In this document: positions 10,489 through 22,500 of the stretch, piece by piece | Numbering within the stretch: position 1 is the stretch's first letter | Layout of the letters: every line of letters begins with the position of its first letter | Assembly: GCA_025399215.1 (NCBI GenBank) | Contig: MU621130.1 | Span: 7,949 to 71,948 of the forward strand | Length of the DNA: 64,000 bases | Reading direction: 5' to 3' | DNA from: Globomyces pollinis-pini | Taxonomy: Eukaryota; Chytridiomycota; Chytridiomycetes; Rhizophydiales; Globomycetaceae | Notes under the pieces: model-generated | What the model was told of the DNA's origin: nothing | The model's input: only the letters and a program-made list of their open reading frames with translations | Databases searched by the model: none | Position numbers and translations under genes: made by a program

Positions 10489-12168
10489 ATGAGTCAAAAA
10501 ACCATTCAAACGTATGGTAAAAATAATTCAATTACCAATAAATTCAAATTGAAAAAATGGGAATCATTTAAACTGTCAAAACCATCTATACAATCAAAAA
10601 ATATATTGGATACTAAACAATACAAAGAACCAGAACAAATACTTGACCAACTTGATAATCTACAAGCAACAGAACAAATACTTGACCAACTTGATAATCT
10701 ACAACTACCAGAACAAACACTTGACCAACTTGAAAATGTACAAGCAAAAGAAACAATACAAACAGTTGTAGGAGATCAAACCATTATTACAGATAACAAA
10801 AAGAGTGATGTGAATAGTATAATACACTCATTCAGTGGTATATCCTTAGATAAAACAATACCCATTAAAGAAATTAATCCCACAAAGCAAAGAAACCCAA
10901 GTATAACGACATTGATCCAACCAGAAATCATTCCAGTATGTAAATGACATGATTCACCTTTAGATTGTTAAAATCAATCAAACGGATGTGGTAAATGATG
11001 CACTGGTAACCTTTAGGAATCACCATTAAACGAATTATTATCAATCTGTAATCAAAAACGACCCATTAAATTTCATGATTACTTTTCTGGGTTTGAATAC
11101 AACACCATTAATGAATTAGACTATATCCTATTAAAAAAATTGGAGAAGCATCCTATTCTGATGTGTTTCTATTAACTGAACCAACTCGAAACGTAGCAGT
11201 GAAGATTGTCCCAATTGGAAATGAAGAACAACTTGATATATGTTCTGCTTTATTGGAGATTAAAACAACAAAAAGCTTAAACAACACCAATAGTCCACAT
11301 ATTGTTCAATTATTCAAGTAAAACTCGTTTGTTTAACTTGTTAGTGTTGGTGTATGTACAGGATTATATCCTGAATGGTTATTACAACTATGGAATGAAT
11401 ATGATGAAGAGAAAGAATCGGAAAATATAGATCCGAGTTTGTAAATCATTGTTAACATTCTAGGTGAATACCCTAAAAATCAATTGTACTTGATTTTGAA
11501 TCTCGAATTTTGTGGATTAGATTTAGAGCATACGACATTAATCAAAACCAAAACCCAAGTTTTTGGAATTATATTACAAGTCATTCTTTCATTAGCACAA
11601 CTTGAAGATGAAATTGAATTTGAACATCGGGATTTGCATTGGGGAAATATTCTATTGAATCATGTCAACATGACCGATTTTCATTATAAATTTCATGATT
11701 CCACTAATATTGTACTTGGGTGTCAATCTCTTAAAGTTACTTTTATAGACTTTAGTTTTGCTCGATATCAAATCAACCATACCATCTCTTACCATGACTT
11801 GGAAGAAAATAAAGATTGGATGTTTTCAGGTCGTGGTCAACATGAAGAAGGTTTGTTTTTTGATTTGTAACTGGTAGATGGTGATTTACAGTTTGATATT
11901 TATAGATGGATGCGAGAAAGCACAAAGAAAGATTGGTCCAATTCATGTTCTAAAACCAACATTTATGTAATTCAAGACTGACTAATGTTAGTGGTTGTAT
12001 TATCTGGTTGACAAATTACACCATTTTCATTTTACAATTCCTGATTTCGATGATTTTTCAAAAAGGATATTGGTGTACGATAGTTTGAAGGACTTTATTG
12101 AGCATGAGATACTCAGTACCACTGGGTTTCTGCATGAATATGTGGAAATTGTTTATAAATCTAATTGA
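10489..12168 (+). CDS. Haspin-like atypical protein kinase
   Basis: Haspin phosphorylates histone H3 on Thr3 at centromeres in mitosis. The start at ATG 10489 (MSQKTIQTYGKN) is preferred to an in-frame ATG at 10387, whose extension is hydrophobic and AT-rich. A disordered N-terminus with three 13-residue repeats precedes the kinase domain: glycine loop KKIGEASYSDVF, VAVKIVPIG (Lys), YLILNLEFCGLDL, the haspin-specific catalytic loop FEHRDLHWGNILL, FIDFSFAR in place of DFG, and the C-lobe signature GDLQFDIYRWM. Introns of 28, 26, 27, 27, 27 and 25 nt restore one frame, except for an apparent one-base deficit at an A7 run (11133-11139) before the glycine loop. The family match is strong; the frame break could be an assembly error. 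Confidence 0.85.
10630..10746 (+). repeat. Three tandem 39-bp coding repeats in haspin
   Basis: Three in-frame copies of a 13-residue unit, consensus PEQILDQLDNLQA (variants TEQILDQLDNLQL and PEQTLDQLENVQA). The first two copies are nearly identical in DNA, implying recent expansion. The unit is acidic with regular Leu/Ile and could form a short amphipathic helix. Confidence 0.9.
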
Positions 12169-12314
12169 ATGTAACAAATCAGACTAGGAAGTAGGATTTT
12201 GTCTCAATAAAAGACCAAGTGCTGATAACCTTAAGATCTTTGGAATACTGAATGGAATTGAGTTTTGATGAAAGCTAAAAAAAAAGCTTCTTCATTAAGA
12301 CCAATCCATTGAAA

Positions 12315-12872
12315 ATGTTTAGCTCAACTAGTCGCTCATCAACAGCACCATTACCTCCTCTGTCAACATGTGTTCAACCCTCTGCATTTGTGGATGAGGA
12401 AATTCTATCGTTCTTATTACCAACTGAAATTCCATACATTTTACTGAAATCCACTACACAACAACATGTATTTACCAATTTGGCATACATCTCCAGAAAA
12501 GTGGATGAATCAAATACAAAGACCATTCAACGTTATGATTATTTGAATCATAAAATTGCGGATGTTACTTATGAGACTTCTGACACTATCATTAAATTTA
12601 CATTCAGAGTGGATGCGAGACCTGTACTTATTCGAGTATCAATCAATGAATTCGAAATCTTACGAAAGTATTACAAAGCTATTGTAGCAGTATCAAAGGC
12701 CCAAGTCATTCAAGCTAAAAAATTGGATATATTTACAAAGATTTATTCAAATCAACTCAACATGACTGAACAAGCTGGATCAACCAAGGAATCTGTACAA
12801 TTGGTTGATAGTATTTTTGAACAATACTGTGATAGTTATGGAACAATATTTTATGAGCATTTATTTAAATAA
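12315..12872 (+). CDS. Bacterial-PH-like (YokE/DUF1696-type) domain protein, copy 1
   Basis: An intronless frame of 185 residues. After a Ser/Pro-rich head (MFSSTSRSSTAPLPPLST) comes EEILSFLLPTEIPYILLKS, then VFTNLAYISRK, TKTIQRYDYLNHKIADVTYE and a C-terminal helix region (YYKAIVAVSKAQVIQAKKLD). The order 'LLP-E- - K-T- -VFTN- - -I- -K-I-RYDY- -' resembles the bacterial-type PH domain family, in which a lipid- or protein-binding beta barrel is followed by a helix. A clear paralogue follows 127 bp downstream in the same orientation. Function is unknown; the fold call is by pattern. Confidence 0.55.
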   Translation: MFSSTSRSSTAPLPPLSTCVQPSAFVDEEILSFLLPTEIPYILLKSTTQQHVFTNLAYISRKVDESNTKTIQRYDYLNHKIADVTYETSDTIIKFTFRVDARPVLIRVSINEFEILRKYYKAIVAVSKAQVIQAKKLDIFTKIYSNQLNMTEQAGSTKESVQLVDSIFEQYCDSYGTIFYEHLFK

Positions 12873-12999
12873 ATCAAATGCATGTTGTTATCAGTGTGGA
12901 TTAAATTGTTAATCAACATATAATTATCGTGGTAAATACAGTTCGTGGATAATGATTGTGAAATGTCGTTTGTAAAGTTTACTATAAGTCTAAATCAAT

Positions 13000-13560
13000 A
13001 TGTTTGGTGAACTTGGATTTGGTGATACATGTGAATGTGTTGATATTGCAGGTAATGGCAAGGACACGTTATATCAATTCCTATTACCAGAAGAAGTATC
13101 ACACATTCATTTCAAAAGTTCTAAAGAAGATTATTTATTCACCGATATGGCTTTTATTCATTCTGATGGAGGTGTTGGTTCTTCAAAACGTACCATCAAA
13201 AGATACAATTACACGTCTTACTTTTTACATAGTTTCCAACTTACAACAGCTGGTGGATCAGTAGATCCAGATGTGGAATTACGATTTAAGAATAATAATG
13301 AAGAAGTAGTTATTAAAGTTCAGAAGGAACAAAGCAAGGAATTAACTGAATATTACAAAGCGCTTCTCTGTCTATCTAAAGCACAATCAAAAAATGCCAA
13401 GCTTTTGGAATTGACAAAGATTGCTTTAGACGCGCATAAATTTCAAATGGCGAGTCAAAACAATACTCCTCATTCAGCCATGACATTTGCTGAAATGTGC
13501 TATGAAAAGTATTACCCAACCAGTTATGGAGCAGTATTTTCTAAAGCTTTACCCAAATGA
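13000..13560 (+). CDS. Bacterial-PH-like domain protein, copy 2 (tandem paralogue)
   Basis: An intronless frame of 186 residues. It aligns with the gene at 12315-12872: YQFLLPEEVSHIHFKSS against LSFLLPTEIPYILLKST, LFTDMAFIH against VFTNLAYIS, SKRTIKRYNYTSYFLHSF against TKTIQRYDYLNHKIADVT, and YYKALLCLSKAQSKNAKLLE against YYKAIVAVSKAQVIQAKKLD. Both end with a Tyr/Ser-Tyr-Gly-x-x-Phe motif (SYGAVFSKALPK and SYGTIFYEHLFK). They diverge strongly in the N-terminal head. Lack of introns in both, unlike most neighbours, suggests that the ancestor was already intronless when duplicated. Function is unknown. Confidence 0.6.
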   Translation: MFGELGFGDTCECVDIAGNGKDTLYQFLLPEEVSHIHFKSSKEDYLFTDMAFIHSDGGVGSSKRTIKRYNYTSYFLHSFQLTTAGGSVDPDVELRFKNNNEEVVIKVQKEQSKELTEYYKALLCLSKAQSKNAKLLELTKIALDAHKFQMASQNNTPHSAMTFAEMCYEKYYPTSYGAVFSKALPK

Positions 13561-14259
13561 GATCTCTGATCAATAAATTATTTTTCATCGAGTACTTTTT
13601 CTTTTCTTTAACCTTCAAGAGAGCGTCTACTTACCTTCTACTCCCCCTAAAAGCAACTGTTCCTCATGATACTAGTAAGTCCCTGGTGAGGATCTTCACT
13701 GAATGGCACTGGAGATCCATTGACTCTTGGAGTTGTTGTTGATTTCTGGAAGTAATGAAGTGTTGTAACTTGTCATGGTTGACCCTATTGGATTGATACG
13801 GTTGTCTTTACACTAACCCTAAGTTTTTTTAATGATGATGGTAATTGAATTTATATCTTTTTAATTGTATAGGTTTGCTCTCAAACTAGATTCGACAATC
13901 AAAGGTTTTCTGGTAGCTTTTCCTTGTTAAAAGTGACTTCAAGTAGTGGTAGTAGATTGTTCCTTGGAGTGTTGTGGGTATGACACGCGGTATGAATGTA
14001 GGCAGTGGTCATACACATACTTGCATTAGAGATTCGTTCTCGTCCTTATCGTGTAGTATATACTCCTAATTTTTTCACTTCTTCACTGCTATTCCCTCTA
14101 GAATAGTAGCTTGTTTTTTCTTTTTTCTTTTTATCCAGAATAAAGCAAGTTTCTTGATAAAATGTTATTGTTTTACTATTTGAGTTATATTTGCTGTGCT
14201 GGATGTATCTCAATCATTAGCTGTTTGTGTGTAAGTTGTCTGTACACATCCTGAAAACA
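13561..14259. other. Intergenic, no supported gene
   Basis: About 700 bp with only short frames that lack splice or family support. It probably includes the PH-like gene 3' UTR and the promoter of the LIM gene. A 61-codon plus-strand opening at 13557-13742 overlaps the previous stop and looks random. Confidence 0.35.
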
Positions 14260-15377
14260 ATGGAATATCTATCGCCGACAAATTCAGGAACGGGTTTCCA
14301 TTTTATAAATATGGATGATTTAGACAAACTATTGGATGATTTACAATGTGAAGTTGCACCTAAATCTGATGATCCAATGAGGTTAATGGAAGAATTAAAT
14401 ATGTTGGAAGCAGAATTCAAAAAGAAATATAACAATAGTCAATCTCCAATAGCAGTCAAGAAAACTAGAGCAAATAATCCATTAAAATTATCTAGACCAC
14501 CACTAGAGAAACAATCATCTCAAACAAAAATAACTTCATTAAAACGATGTGAATTTTGTGCACAGTTGATACAATCTGGTGGAGTGATGTTGGAAGGAAA
14601 GTACTACCATAATGAACATTATATGTGTAATTTATGTCAAAAGAATCTAAAAGGATTCATATGCTTTGATCATGATAGTTCACTCTGGTGTGAAAACTGT
14701 TACCATAAAACATTTAGTGCGACTTGTGGATTTTGTAACGAACCCATCAAAGAAGTAATTATACAAACTAATCGATTAGGATAAAGTAGATGCACTAGGA
14801 AAGTCATTTCATCCAAATCACTTTTTTTGTGCTCAATGTGGTAGTACACTTGTAGATGCTTCATTTATTGAATGCCAAGGGAAGGTAAATAGAATATTAT
14901 AATATGCTGAATAATTAAAAAGGCATTTTGTAAAGAAGATTATGCAACATTATTTGCAAGTAGATGCGCGACTTGTCAACAACCAATTACAGAAGATCAG
15001 ATATCTGCTATATCAAAAAATTATCACCCTAAATGCTTTGTGTGCTCAGTAATAATTTATATCACTAACATTTAGGAAAAAACTTGTGAAAAGAAATTGA
15101 GTTTAAATGGATTCTACACACATGAAAATTTACCCTATTGCGAATATCACTTTTATGAATTACAAGAAAATATATGCGCAGAATGTAAAGGTATTATTAT
15201 GGGTCGATGTATAGTTGCATTTGAAAAAAGTAATGTGTGTATCTGACCTTAGAATTTCATCCTGCACATTTTTGTTGTTCTTTTTGTAGAAAACAATTGG
15301 ATGGTTCAGCGGGAGGTTATCGGGAAAAGGCTGGTAAAGCTTATTGTTGCTCTTGCTATGTTAAAGTGTTTTCTTAG
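14260..15377 (+). CDS. Paxillin-like protein: LD motifs plus four LIM domains
   Basis: The ATG at 14260 gives about 330 residues. Residues 10-30 hold MDDLDKLLDDLQ, a close match to the paxillin LD motif, and LMEELNMLEAEF may be a second. Four LIM zinc-finger blocks follow: CEFCAQLI...YHNEHYMCNLC, then FHPNHFFCAQCGSTL with CKEDY, YHPKCFVCSEKT with CEYHF, and FHPAHFCCSFCRKQL to the end. Four introns are needed (25, 38, 27 and 23 nt; the 27-nt one is 15049-15075). Paxillin-family scaffolds bind actin-regulatory and GEF proteins at adhesion sites; fungal homologues act in cytokinesis. A DOCK-type GEF is encoded 4 kb away. The family call is firm; the role is inference. Confidence 0.87.
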
Positions 15378-15446
15378 AAGAATATATTAAACGATATTAC
15401 TACCCTTTTCCAACCGCAAAACTTTTTTGATTCCACCTATAGTAGA

Positions 15447-18400
15447 TTAAACATTAAGATTTATACCATGTTGTAATATGAGTCGTCGAATAGTCGCATA
15501 AAAATATAGGAACCCTCCAAAAGCAGTCGGAACCAACAAGTAAACCAATGGTAAGTTTGAGGAAGTAATGAATATTGCTAAAATTAATTTCAAAAGTTTA
15601 CCATTCCCAAGAGGAGTGTATACGACTAAAGTTGTCATCATTCCTCCAAACATCAGAATCATCCACATGATTCGATTTCTATATAATGAATCACGCATTT
15701 AGTTACTGTAAAGTTCTCATTCTAACAGCAATGGTGTAACGCTTTTTACATGCGAAATAATTAAATATTTGAATGATGAAAATAGATAGGTAAAATCCAC
15801 TCTGAACTTGTTTGATTGCTTCAAATTGACGATCTCCAGTCTACAATCAATATCATCATATTTACCAGAATAGTTCCATCGTACAAAGTCAAATCGGGAC
15901 TATGAGGTTTCCATTGAGTATTAGCAACATTTTGACTATGCTTTGCATCAGCTATACTAACGTTGAATGAGTAGTAGAAAATAATATAATAGGTTGTTAA
16001 TGCTCCTAAAAACTCTATCATTCCAGCCTCTAAATATGACCAGCATAAAACTTCCGCATCTATTAAACGTTCACCGGTTGGAACAGCTGTTAATTCCTTC
16101 AACTCTTGAATTTGAGCTTTCCAATACTGCTTGTCTGCTATTTGTGTAGCTTCCTTGATGTATGTTTTATACCGCGTTTGGAGTTTGGCATTCAACTTAA
16201 GAAGATCTTGCTGAATTTGATTTTCTCCGTTAGTTTCTTGTACGTTTAACAATTCTGTTGATTCATCAACATCAGTCATATTTGGCGCAGTAAAAATAAC
16301 ATCTACTTGTCTACGAAGAATATTCTGTTGCTCCATCGCCTCTTTGTGTCTCTGTTTACATACTTCATTTGTCACTAATCGCCTAGGAGGAAGAGACATC
16401 AGGATTTGATCATCTTCCACAGGTTCCCAAGCAAACGATAATGTGAACAGTAGTTCAAAGCCTAAATCTACTGCAAGTGTTTGGGTTGGTGTAATTGGTA
16501 ATGGAATTGGCACAATAACATATAAAAGGTAAGGAAGAATTTCTGAAACGATATGGCTCAATGAATACTTGATGGCCTTTTTTAAGTTTTGGAAAATCAA
16601 TCGCCCTAATGTCTCGTTAATCGGAAACTTTTACCTTCTCTGATGCCATTTACTGTTGTAGAAAAGTCATCATCCAGCAGTATCATTCTAGCACACTCTT
16701 TTGTAACATCGCTTCCAGTTTTGTTCATGGATATACCTAAATCCGCTTGTTTTAATGCTGCGCTATCATTAACACCATCTCCAGTGACAGCGACAATATG
16801 ACCAAGCGCTTGGGCATGCTTTACAATTTCAACTTTATGATTAGGTAACGTTCTCGCAAAAATAATTTCGTCATAACAAAGGCTATTTAACCAATCTTCT
16901 TCTCCAAAATAGTCGATGACATTTCCTGTAATTACCACTCCTGCTCCAGGTTCTGGTGATTTTATTGGCAAGTCGGATGTATTTTGAACGTAACGAACGT
17001 TTGATGATTGAAGTAAGTTCACTTGTCGAGAAATCGTCTATATTTTAATGAAAAAATTATATACCTCCGCGGTAACGGCATTATCTCCTGTTACCATCAA
17101 TACCTTGATTCCAGCCCCTTTGATTGTGGATATGGCGTTGTCAACACCAACTTTAGGAGGGTCTTCAAGTCCAATCAAACCGAGAAAAGTGAAACCAGAC
17201 TTATTTTTAGATATTAAACATTACCTTCGGATAATTTCCCGTTTCAAAATCAAATTTAAAATTATCGGGATATTCTCTTCCGCTTAATTGCAATATGGCA
17301 ACAGCTAAAGTTCTACTTCCTTTTTTAGTAATTTCCAACAAGGCAGCCTGATATTTTTCATTAAGCTGTGGGTCTAATGGGATTATCTTTCCGCTCACCC
17401 AAATTGACGAGCATAGACTCCATACTCTTTCAGGTGCACCTTTGATATGTAAAGTTAATCCTCCAGTGGAATGTGATTTTCGATGTATTGTTAGGTGTGT
17501 TTTTGTTTCTGATGAAAATGGTACCTCAAACACTTTTGGATACATGCTTTCTACTTGATCTACATTCTTTAATCGCTCCGAAGCAAATCGAATCAACCCA
17601 GTTTCAGTTGAATCTCCAATTATTTGGCGAGTGTTGGTCTCTGGATTCAACTTCTCCATTTTTGCTCTAATTTATCAAATAACTTAAGCATACTTTGAAC
17701 AAGTTATACAAACATGCATTAACTGAGCTACACCGCTTATATCCATTTTGATTGGCTGGGATTTTGGGATGGTGGGTTTGTTGCCAGTATGTAGGAATGT
17801 TGTGTTTAGCCACAAGTCAGTAACCGTCATTTGGTTTCTAGTCAATGTTCCAGTTTTATCCGTCGCCAATAAAGTAATGGCACCAAGTGTTTCAATACCA
17901 TGCAAGTCTTTCAATAACACATTTTGATCTGCCATTCTTCTTCCTGCGATTGCCAAAATCATTGTCACAGTTAAAGGCAATCCTTGTGGAATCCAAGCAA
18001 TAAGCGAACCGATCCCGAAAGTTGCAGCATAAACAAATCCTCTTCCTCTTATTAATCCCTAGGGGGTTATAAATGTAGTTGTAATACATATATGAAGAAT
18101 ACCAAAGATGTAATAAAAGCAATCGAACCAATAGTCTTACTAAACTTGACAATTTCTTTGTTCAACTGTGATGTTCCAATTTTAATCTCACCAGTTAGCT
18201 TTCTGATTTTCCCAGCGATGGAAGATTGGCCAGTTTCTAGAACAACAGCAAAACCTTCACCTGAAACAACAACATCTGAACTGAAAACTACATTTGGGCA
18301 CTCAAAAGGGTCTGTATTTGGTGCACACCCCTGTGGTAATGCACTTCGAATGAAAGGGTCCGATTCACCTGTTAAATTTGAACCATCAATTCTCAAATCA

Positions 18401-19446
18401 TTGGTGAAGAATAATACGCTATCAGCAGGTACATTCGCTCCAGCATCTAGATATATAATATCACCAGGAACTAATTGTGTACTTGGTATGATTACCCGTC
18501 TATCACCACGAATAACAACTGACTGTCTTTCAATTAGACCCTACAGTTCCAGTTCAGGAAAAGGATACCTTAAATGAGTTTAGAATGGCAGATATTTTGT
18601 ATTCTTCATAAAATCCAATTGCCCCATTAACAACCCCAACAGAAATTAGCGTTGGACCAATCCAAACCTACCAGATAATTATAAAAACAAGTCATACACT
18701 TTCGAAATTTTCTATAGGATCCATTGCATAGCAAATAAGATACATTGTACCTGCTGCATATAGAAGAACATTAAACAAGTTGGTTAAACTTTCAATGAAT
18801 TTTATATGCAAGGACGATTTTGATTTGATCGTCACTGTATTTTCTCCAAACATTTGTAATCTCTCTGCAGCTTGTTGGTTGTTTAATCCTTTGGAACTCA
18901 TTGGTCTTTTCACATCTAACTTTATGTTGAATTTGGCTTCCAGTTGTTCAAAAGAAAGGCAATGATCGCGCTATTATTCAGATTAAAGATTCATACCATG
19001 GAAGATAAACCAATATATCTTTTTGTTGATTCATCTTTGGATACAATTGCTGAATCATCTTGCTCAGGTTTAATATTCTCGACATCAGCAGTTCGAAAAT
19101 CATTATCGTTTTTACTCGGACCTTTGAACATCTTTAAACCTAATCTAGAGGATTTTTGTTTAAATGTTTCCTCTTGAATTGACTTTGTACTTTTCATTGG
19201 CGAATTATCAACCACTGGCTTCACATCACTCAAAATGTTTGTGACCATTTGTTTATTGGTAGATTTTCTGTCATTAATAAATTTCAATTACCTTTTTAGT
19301 TTGACCTCTTCGTCTTCATCTTGATTCAAGTACCTCAAAGTTGGTTGTTGAATGACGACAGGAGATTCTGGTTGGCTGATTGCAGGTATGTCGGGTTCAA
19401 TTGCATCTGGAATTGATTGGTTATTCTCATCTTCAGAATCGCTCAT
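15447..19446 (-). CDS. P-type cation ATPase, Na+/K+-ATPase-like (type IIC-related)
   Basis: About 1,180 residues in many exons. An acidic, disordered N-terminus ([18 protein letters not shown]) precedes the actuator loop (NLTGES), the phosphorylation motif DKTGTLT, the nucleotide-binding domain and [15 protein letters not shown], then transmembrane segments to LQHGINLNV. The order of these blocks identifies a P-type pump, and the sequence around DKTGTLT and [15 protein letters not shown] is of the Na/K-ATPase kind. Two oddities: M4 reads WIPQGLP where pumps of this group usually have PEGLP, and roughly 100 residues of charged, helical sequence (about 16075-16370) sit between M6 and M7. Introns are 24-29 nt, two of exactly 27. 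The transported ion cannot be decided. Confidence 0.85.
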
Positions 19447-19538
19447 TGTTGTAAGGTAAGGTTAAATTGTTGCAAACGCGTCACTTGAAAAAATAAACAC
19501 AATGTATGCAAGAACGATATTTATGATATATTTAAAAG

Positions 19539-22500
19539 TTAATTACTCAAAAGCGAAAGTGAACTTTGTCGTTTTGCCAAATAATTATCAGATGTGCCCA
19601 CAATTGGAATCGATGACTGTGATGATGCTGAACTTAAATTTGGACTCAACAAAACCGACCCTCTCGATATTCTTGAAGTTGCTAATTTCTGAAGTGTTGC
19701 AAATGGATTGGGGCTTGAGTCCAGTAAGGCTTGGATATCTTGGGATTTTCTTGACTCAGAATGACTGCTAAGTGAAGGTGCTATGCTTTGTTGCATGCCA
19801 ATTTTTGGTATTTCGGCCTGGAATTTTAATTGAAATGCTAAAAATTGAGCACAGTGTACTTACATTTGACAATATGCTCATGTAAAGGATACATTTCGCG
19901 AGGTACCAATACTTTGTGAATTTTTATACAACGGTCTATAACTTCCACCTACAGAATGGTAAGCAAATAAAGCAAACTTGTTCCAGGATCGCTTTCTCGA
20001 GTGTCTGTTGCAAATGAGCTTGTTCCAAATCATAAGCGCTTAAAAAGGCAGATTTGTACAAAGCAATTCCACCATTGACAGCTGCATCAACGGCACCACT
20101 TAAGGCCATACTGAATGGATTAATGTTTAAGGGGATCTTTTCAATCACAATTGGCCGTTTGACATTTTTATTTCCACCTGATTCAGTTGAGGGGTTTACA
20201 TGATGCTCATCTGCCAAAGGACTATATTTCCTTTCATATTCTAATAGCTCCCTAGTTTTGGTTCTTATACAAATAATTGCTAAAGTTTAGAAAGCATAAA
20301 AAATACCATTTTCAATAGGGGATGTTTGAAATGTGACCGTTTGAACAACCCGGCTCTGTCGAGACAGATATGGGAGAGAATTTTCAATAAAAAAAATAGT
20401 TTTCTCATTCCAAACCTCTAATATTTCTTGGGCAGGATGGTTTTCAATTGCTGGCATTGTTTTTCGCAAAGGACGGTTCAGAGCAAACATAGTGAGTTCG
20501 TTATTTTCATAATAAGATGTTAAATGTAAGGGTAGGGAATCTTTTTTCCTTAATAGCTGTTGTATTTCCAAATCATCCCATTGGAGTTCTGGCACAAAGA
20601 GCCACATTGGAATTTCACCATCAGCTGGAACAACATTCTTGATTTTCGAATCTATATCCCAATTAACTTGTCCCAAAGGTCCGCGTAGCATACTAGGATC
20701 AGATTTACTCCATATCCTGATATCTGGAACAGAATCAACCAGATTGATCTGAAGAACTCGACCAGAAGTTGATATAATGCTTGGATCAATACTACCCTTT
20801 GTACTAATGATGGTAACCGGGCTGTACAACCTTTCCATTCTATCACAAAAGGCATCCAACTTTTCCCAATTTTCACCTTTGAAGATGAACTGTTTTCCAG
20901 AGAGTTTATTTTGAAATCCTTGGCCGTAAAATGCAACTCTAAAGTAGTTGGGAAAGGTTCGATCACATTCCACTATTTTGTCATACAAAATTACTCGATA
21001 TTTTAGCAGTTGAGAGAGTTTTGTATACTCAAATGTCATATGTTCATATTGATATTCAAGTTCCCTAGTTAGTTCAATGGCTCTTTCCCAGGCACCTCCA
21101 TCATCTAATAGTCGAATACATTCAAGATATATAGATTCATGAAGTTCAAACTCTGACAAATAGGATGGGAAACCTAGTGACTGATTCTCGTCCATTAATA
21201 CATCCGATCTCCACTTCAATAAACTAGCCTGCTGTTTTAATACAAAGGCGGCTTCAATCAAATTTCCAATTTCCAAATGCATTCTGTGTAGTTTTTGAAC
21301 ATACTGAACAAATAAATCTTTTTGTCTGACATGTCGTAGAAATCTCAAAGTTCTAACTGTGGTAGAGATTTGATCTCCATTTGCAGCACTCTCGATTTCA
21401 TATTGTTGTACACAAAGAGGATAAAATTTGACCAAGTTTTTGAATACAGGCTTCAATAATGATGTCATTGAGCTATCCCTAAAATAATCCTCCATATCAT
21501 GGATGAATTTAACATCTGATTTATCAACTCCACTAAGTATCAAACAATGTAAAGAGTGATAAAATGAATTCTCTATGATCTTGAGATTGCCACTCTTTTG
21601 ATATTCCATCCGACTACATTCAGAGATTAACTCTAGGAGACTTGTTTTAAGTGTATTTTTAGGTTGAAGGTATAAAGTAAATAACTCTTGAATTACTGTA
21701 TGAGGCACAGTTAATCCAAGTTTATAGTTTTCTTCGAGCATTTCAATAGTATTTAAAGCTCTTTGTAGCAATTTTGCAAGATCCAAACGCAAGTCACCTA
21801 CAGTGGTTTGAAAAAATCTAGCCTTTTGATATGAAAATGACTCTAGATGCAAAATTGAACTGCCCATATACTTGGTAAGCACTTCCACAAAAACCCTCCA
21901 AATGTCCTGATGGGTTTTAATTACAGTTGCATTTGAAAAATCACGACTTCGATAAGATTCTGGGTATAATGACAAGATAACGTTTAAATATGTGACAAGA
22001 CTTCTGATAGATTCCACATTTAAAGTTATCCAAGATTCTTCCCATGGACTTCGATCTAGAATCAACCATGCGGCATGCAAGAAATCTGATAGGAATGATT
22101 CATCATACAATAATGGTTTCAAAACATTTGTTAGATCTTCGAGAGATAGACATTTGGGAAATGCAATAATTAAACTTAAATTGTTCTGAACCGTGGTTGA
22201 AAGATCAAACTTATTTGATTCAGGTGCAGATACTGGGCGTTGAGTAATTGTTGCTGATCGGACTACTTGGTTGACATCTACCATCAGTAATGTCAATAAA
22301 TTACCTAAAGGCTTCCATTCAATTTCATTCTTTGACTTGAGTTGCAGAAATAAACGTAAATTAAAGAGTAATAGTTTTCTACAAAGAGATGCGGAAATTT
22401 TGCTATCATCCAATCCATTTAATCCTTTTAAAATATACATACAGACCATTACTCTCGCAGATAATAACGATTCATAAACCCCACCAGTTTCAGGTATATT

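Noticed and set aside
13557..13742. A 61-codon frame overlapping the stop of the second PH-like gene.
   Set aside because: It overlaps the preceding gene by a few bases, has a hydrophobic, low-complexity translation and no homologue.
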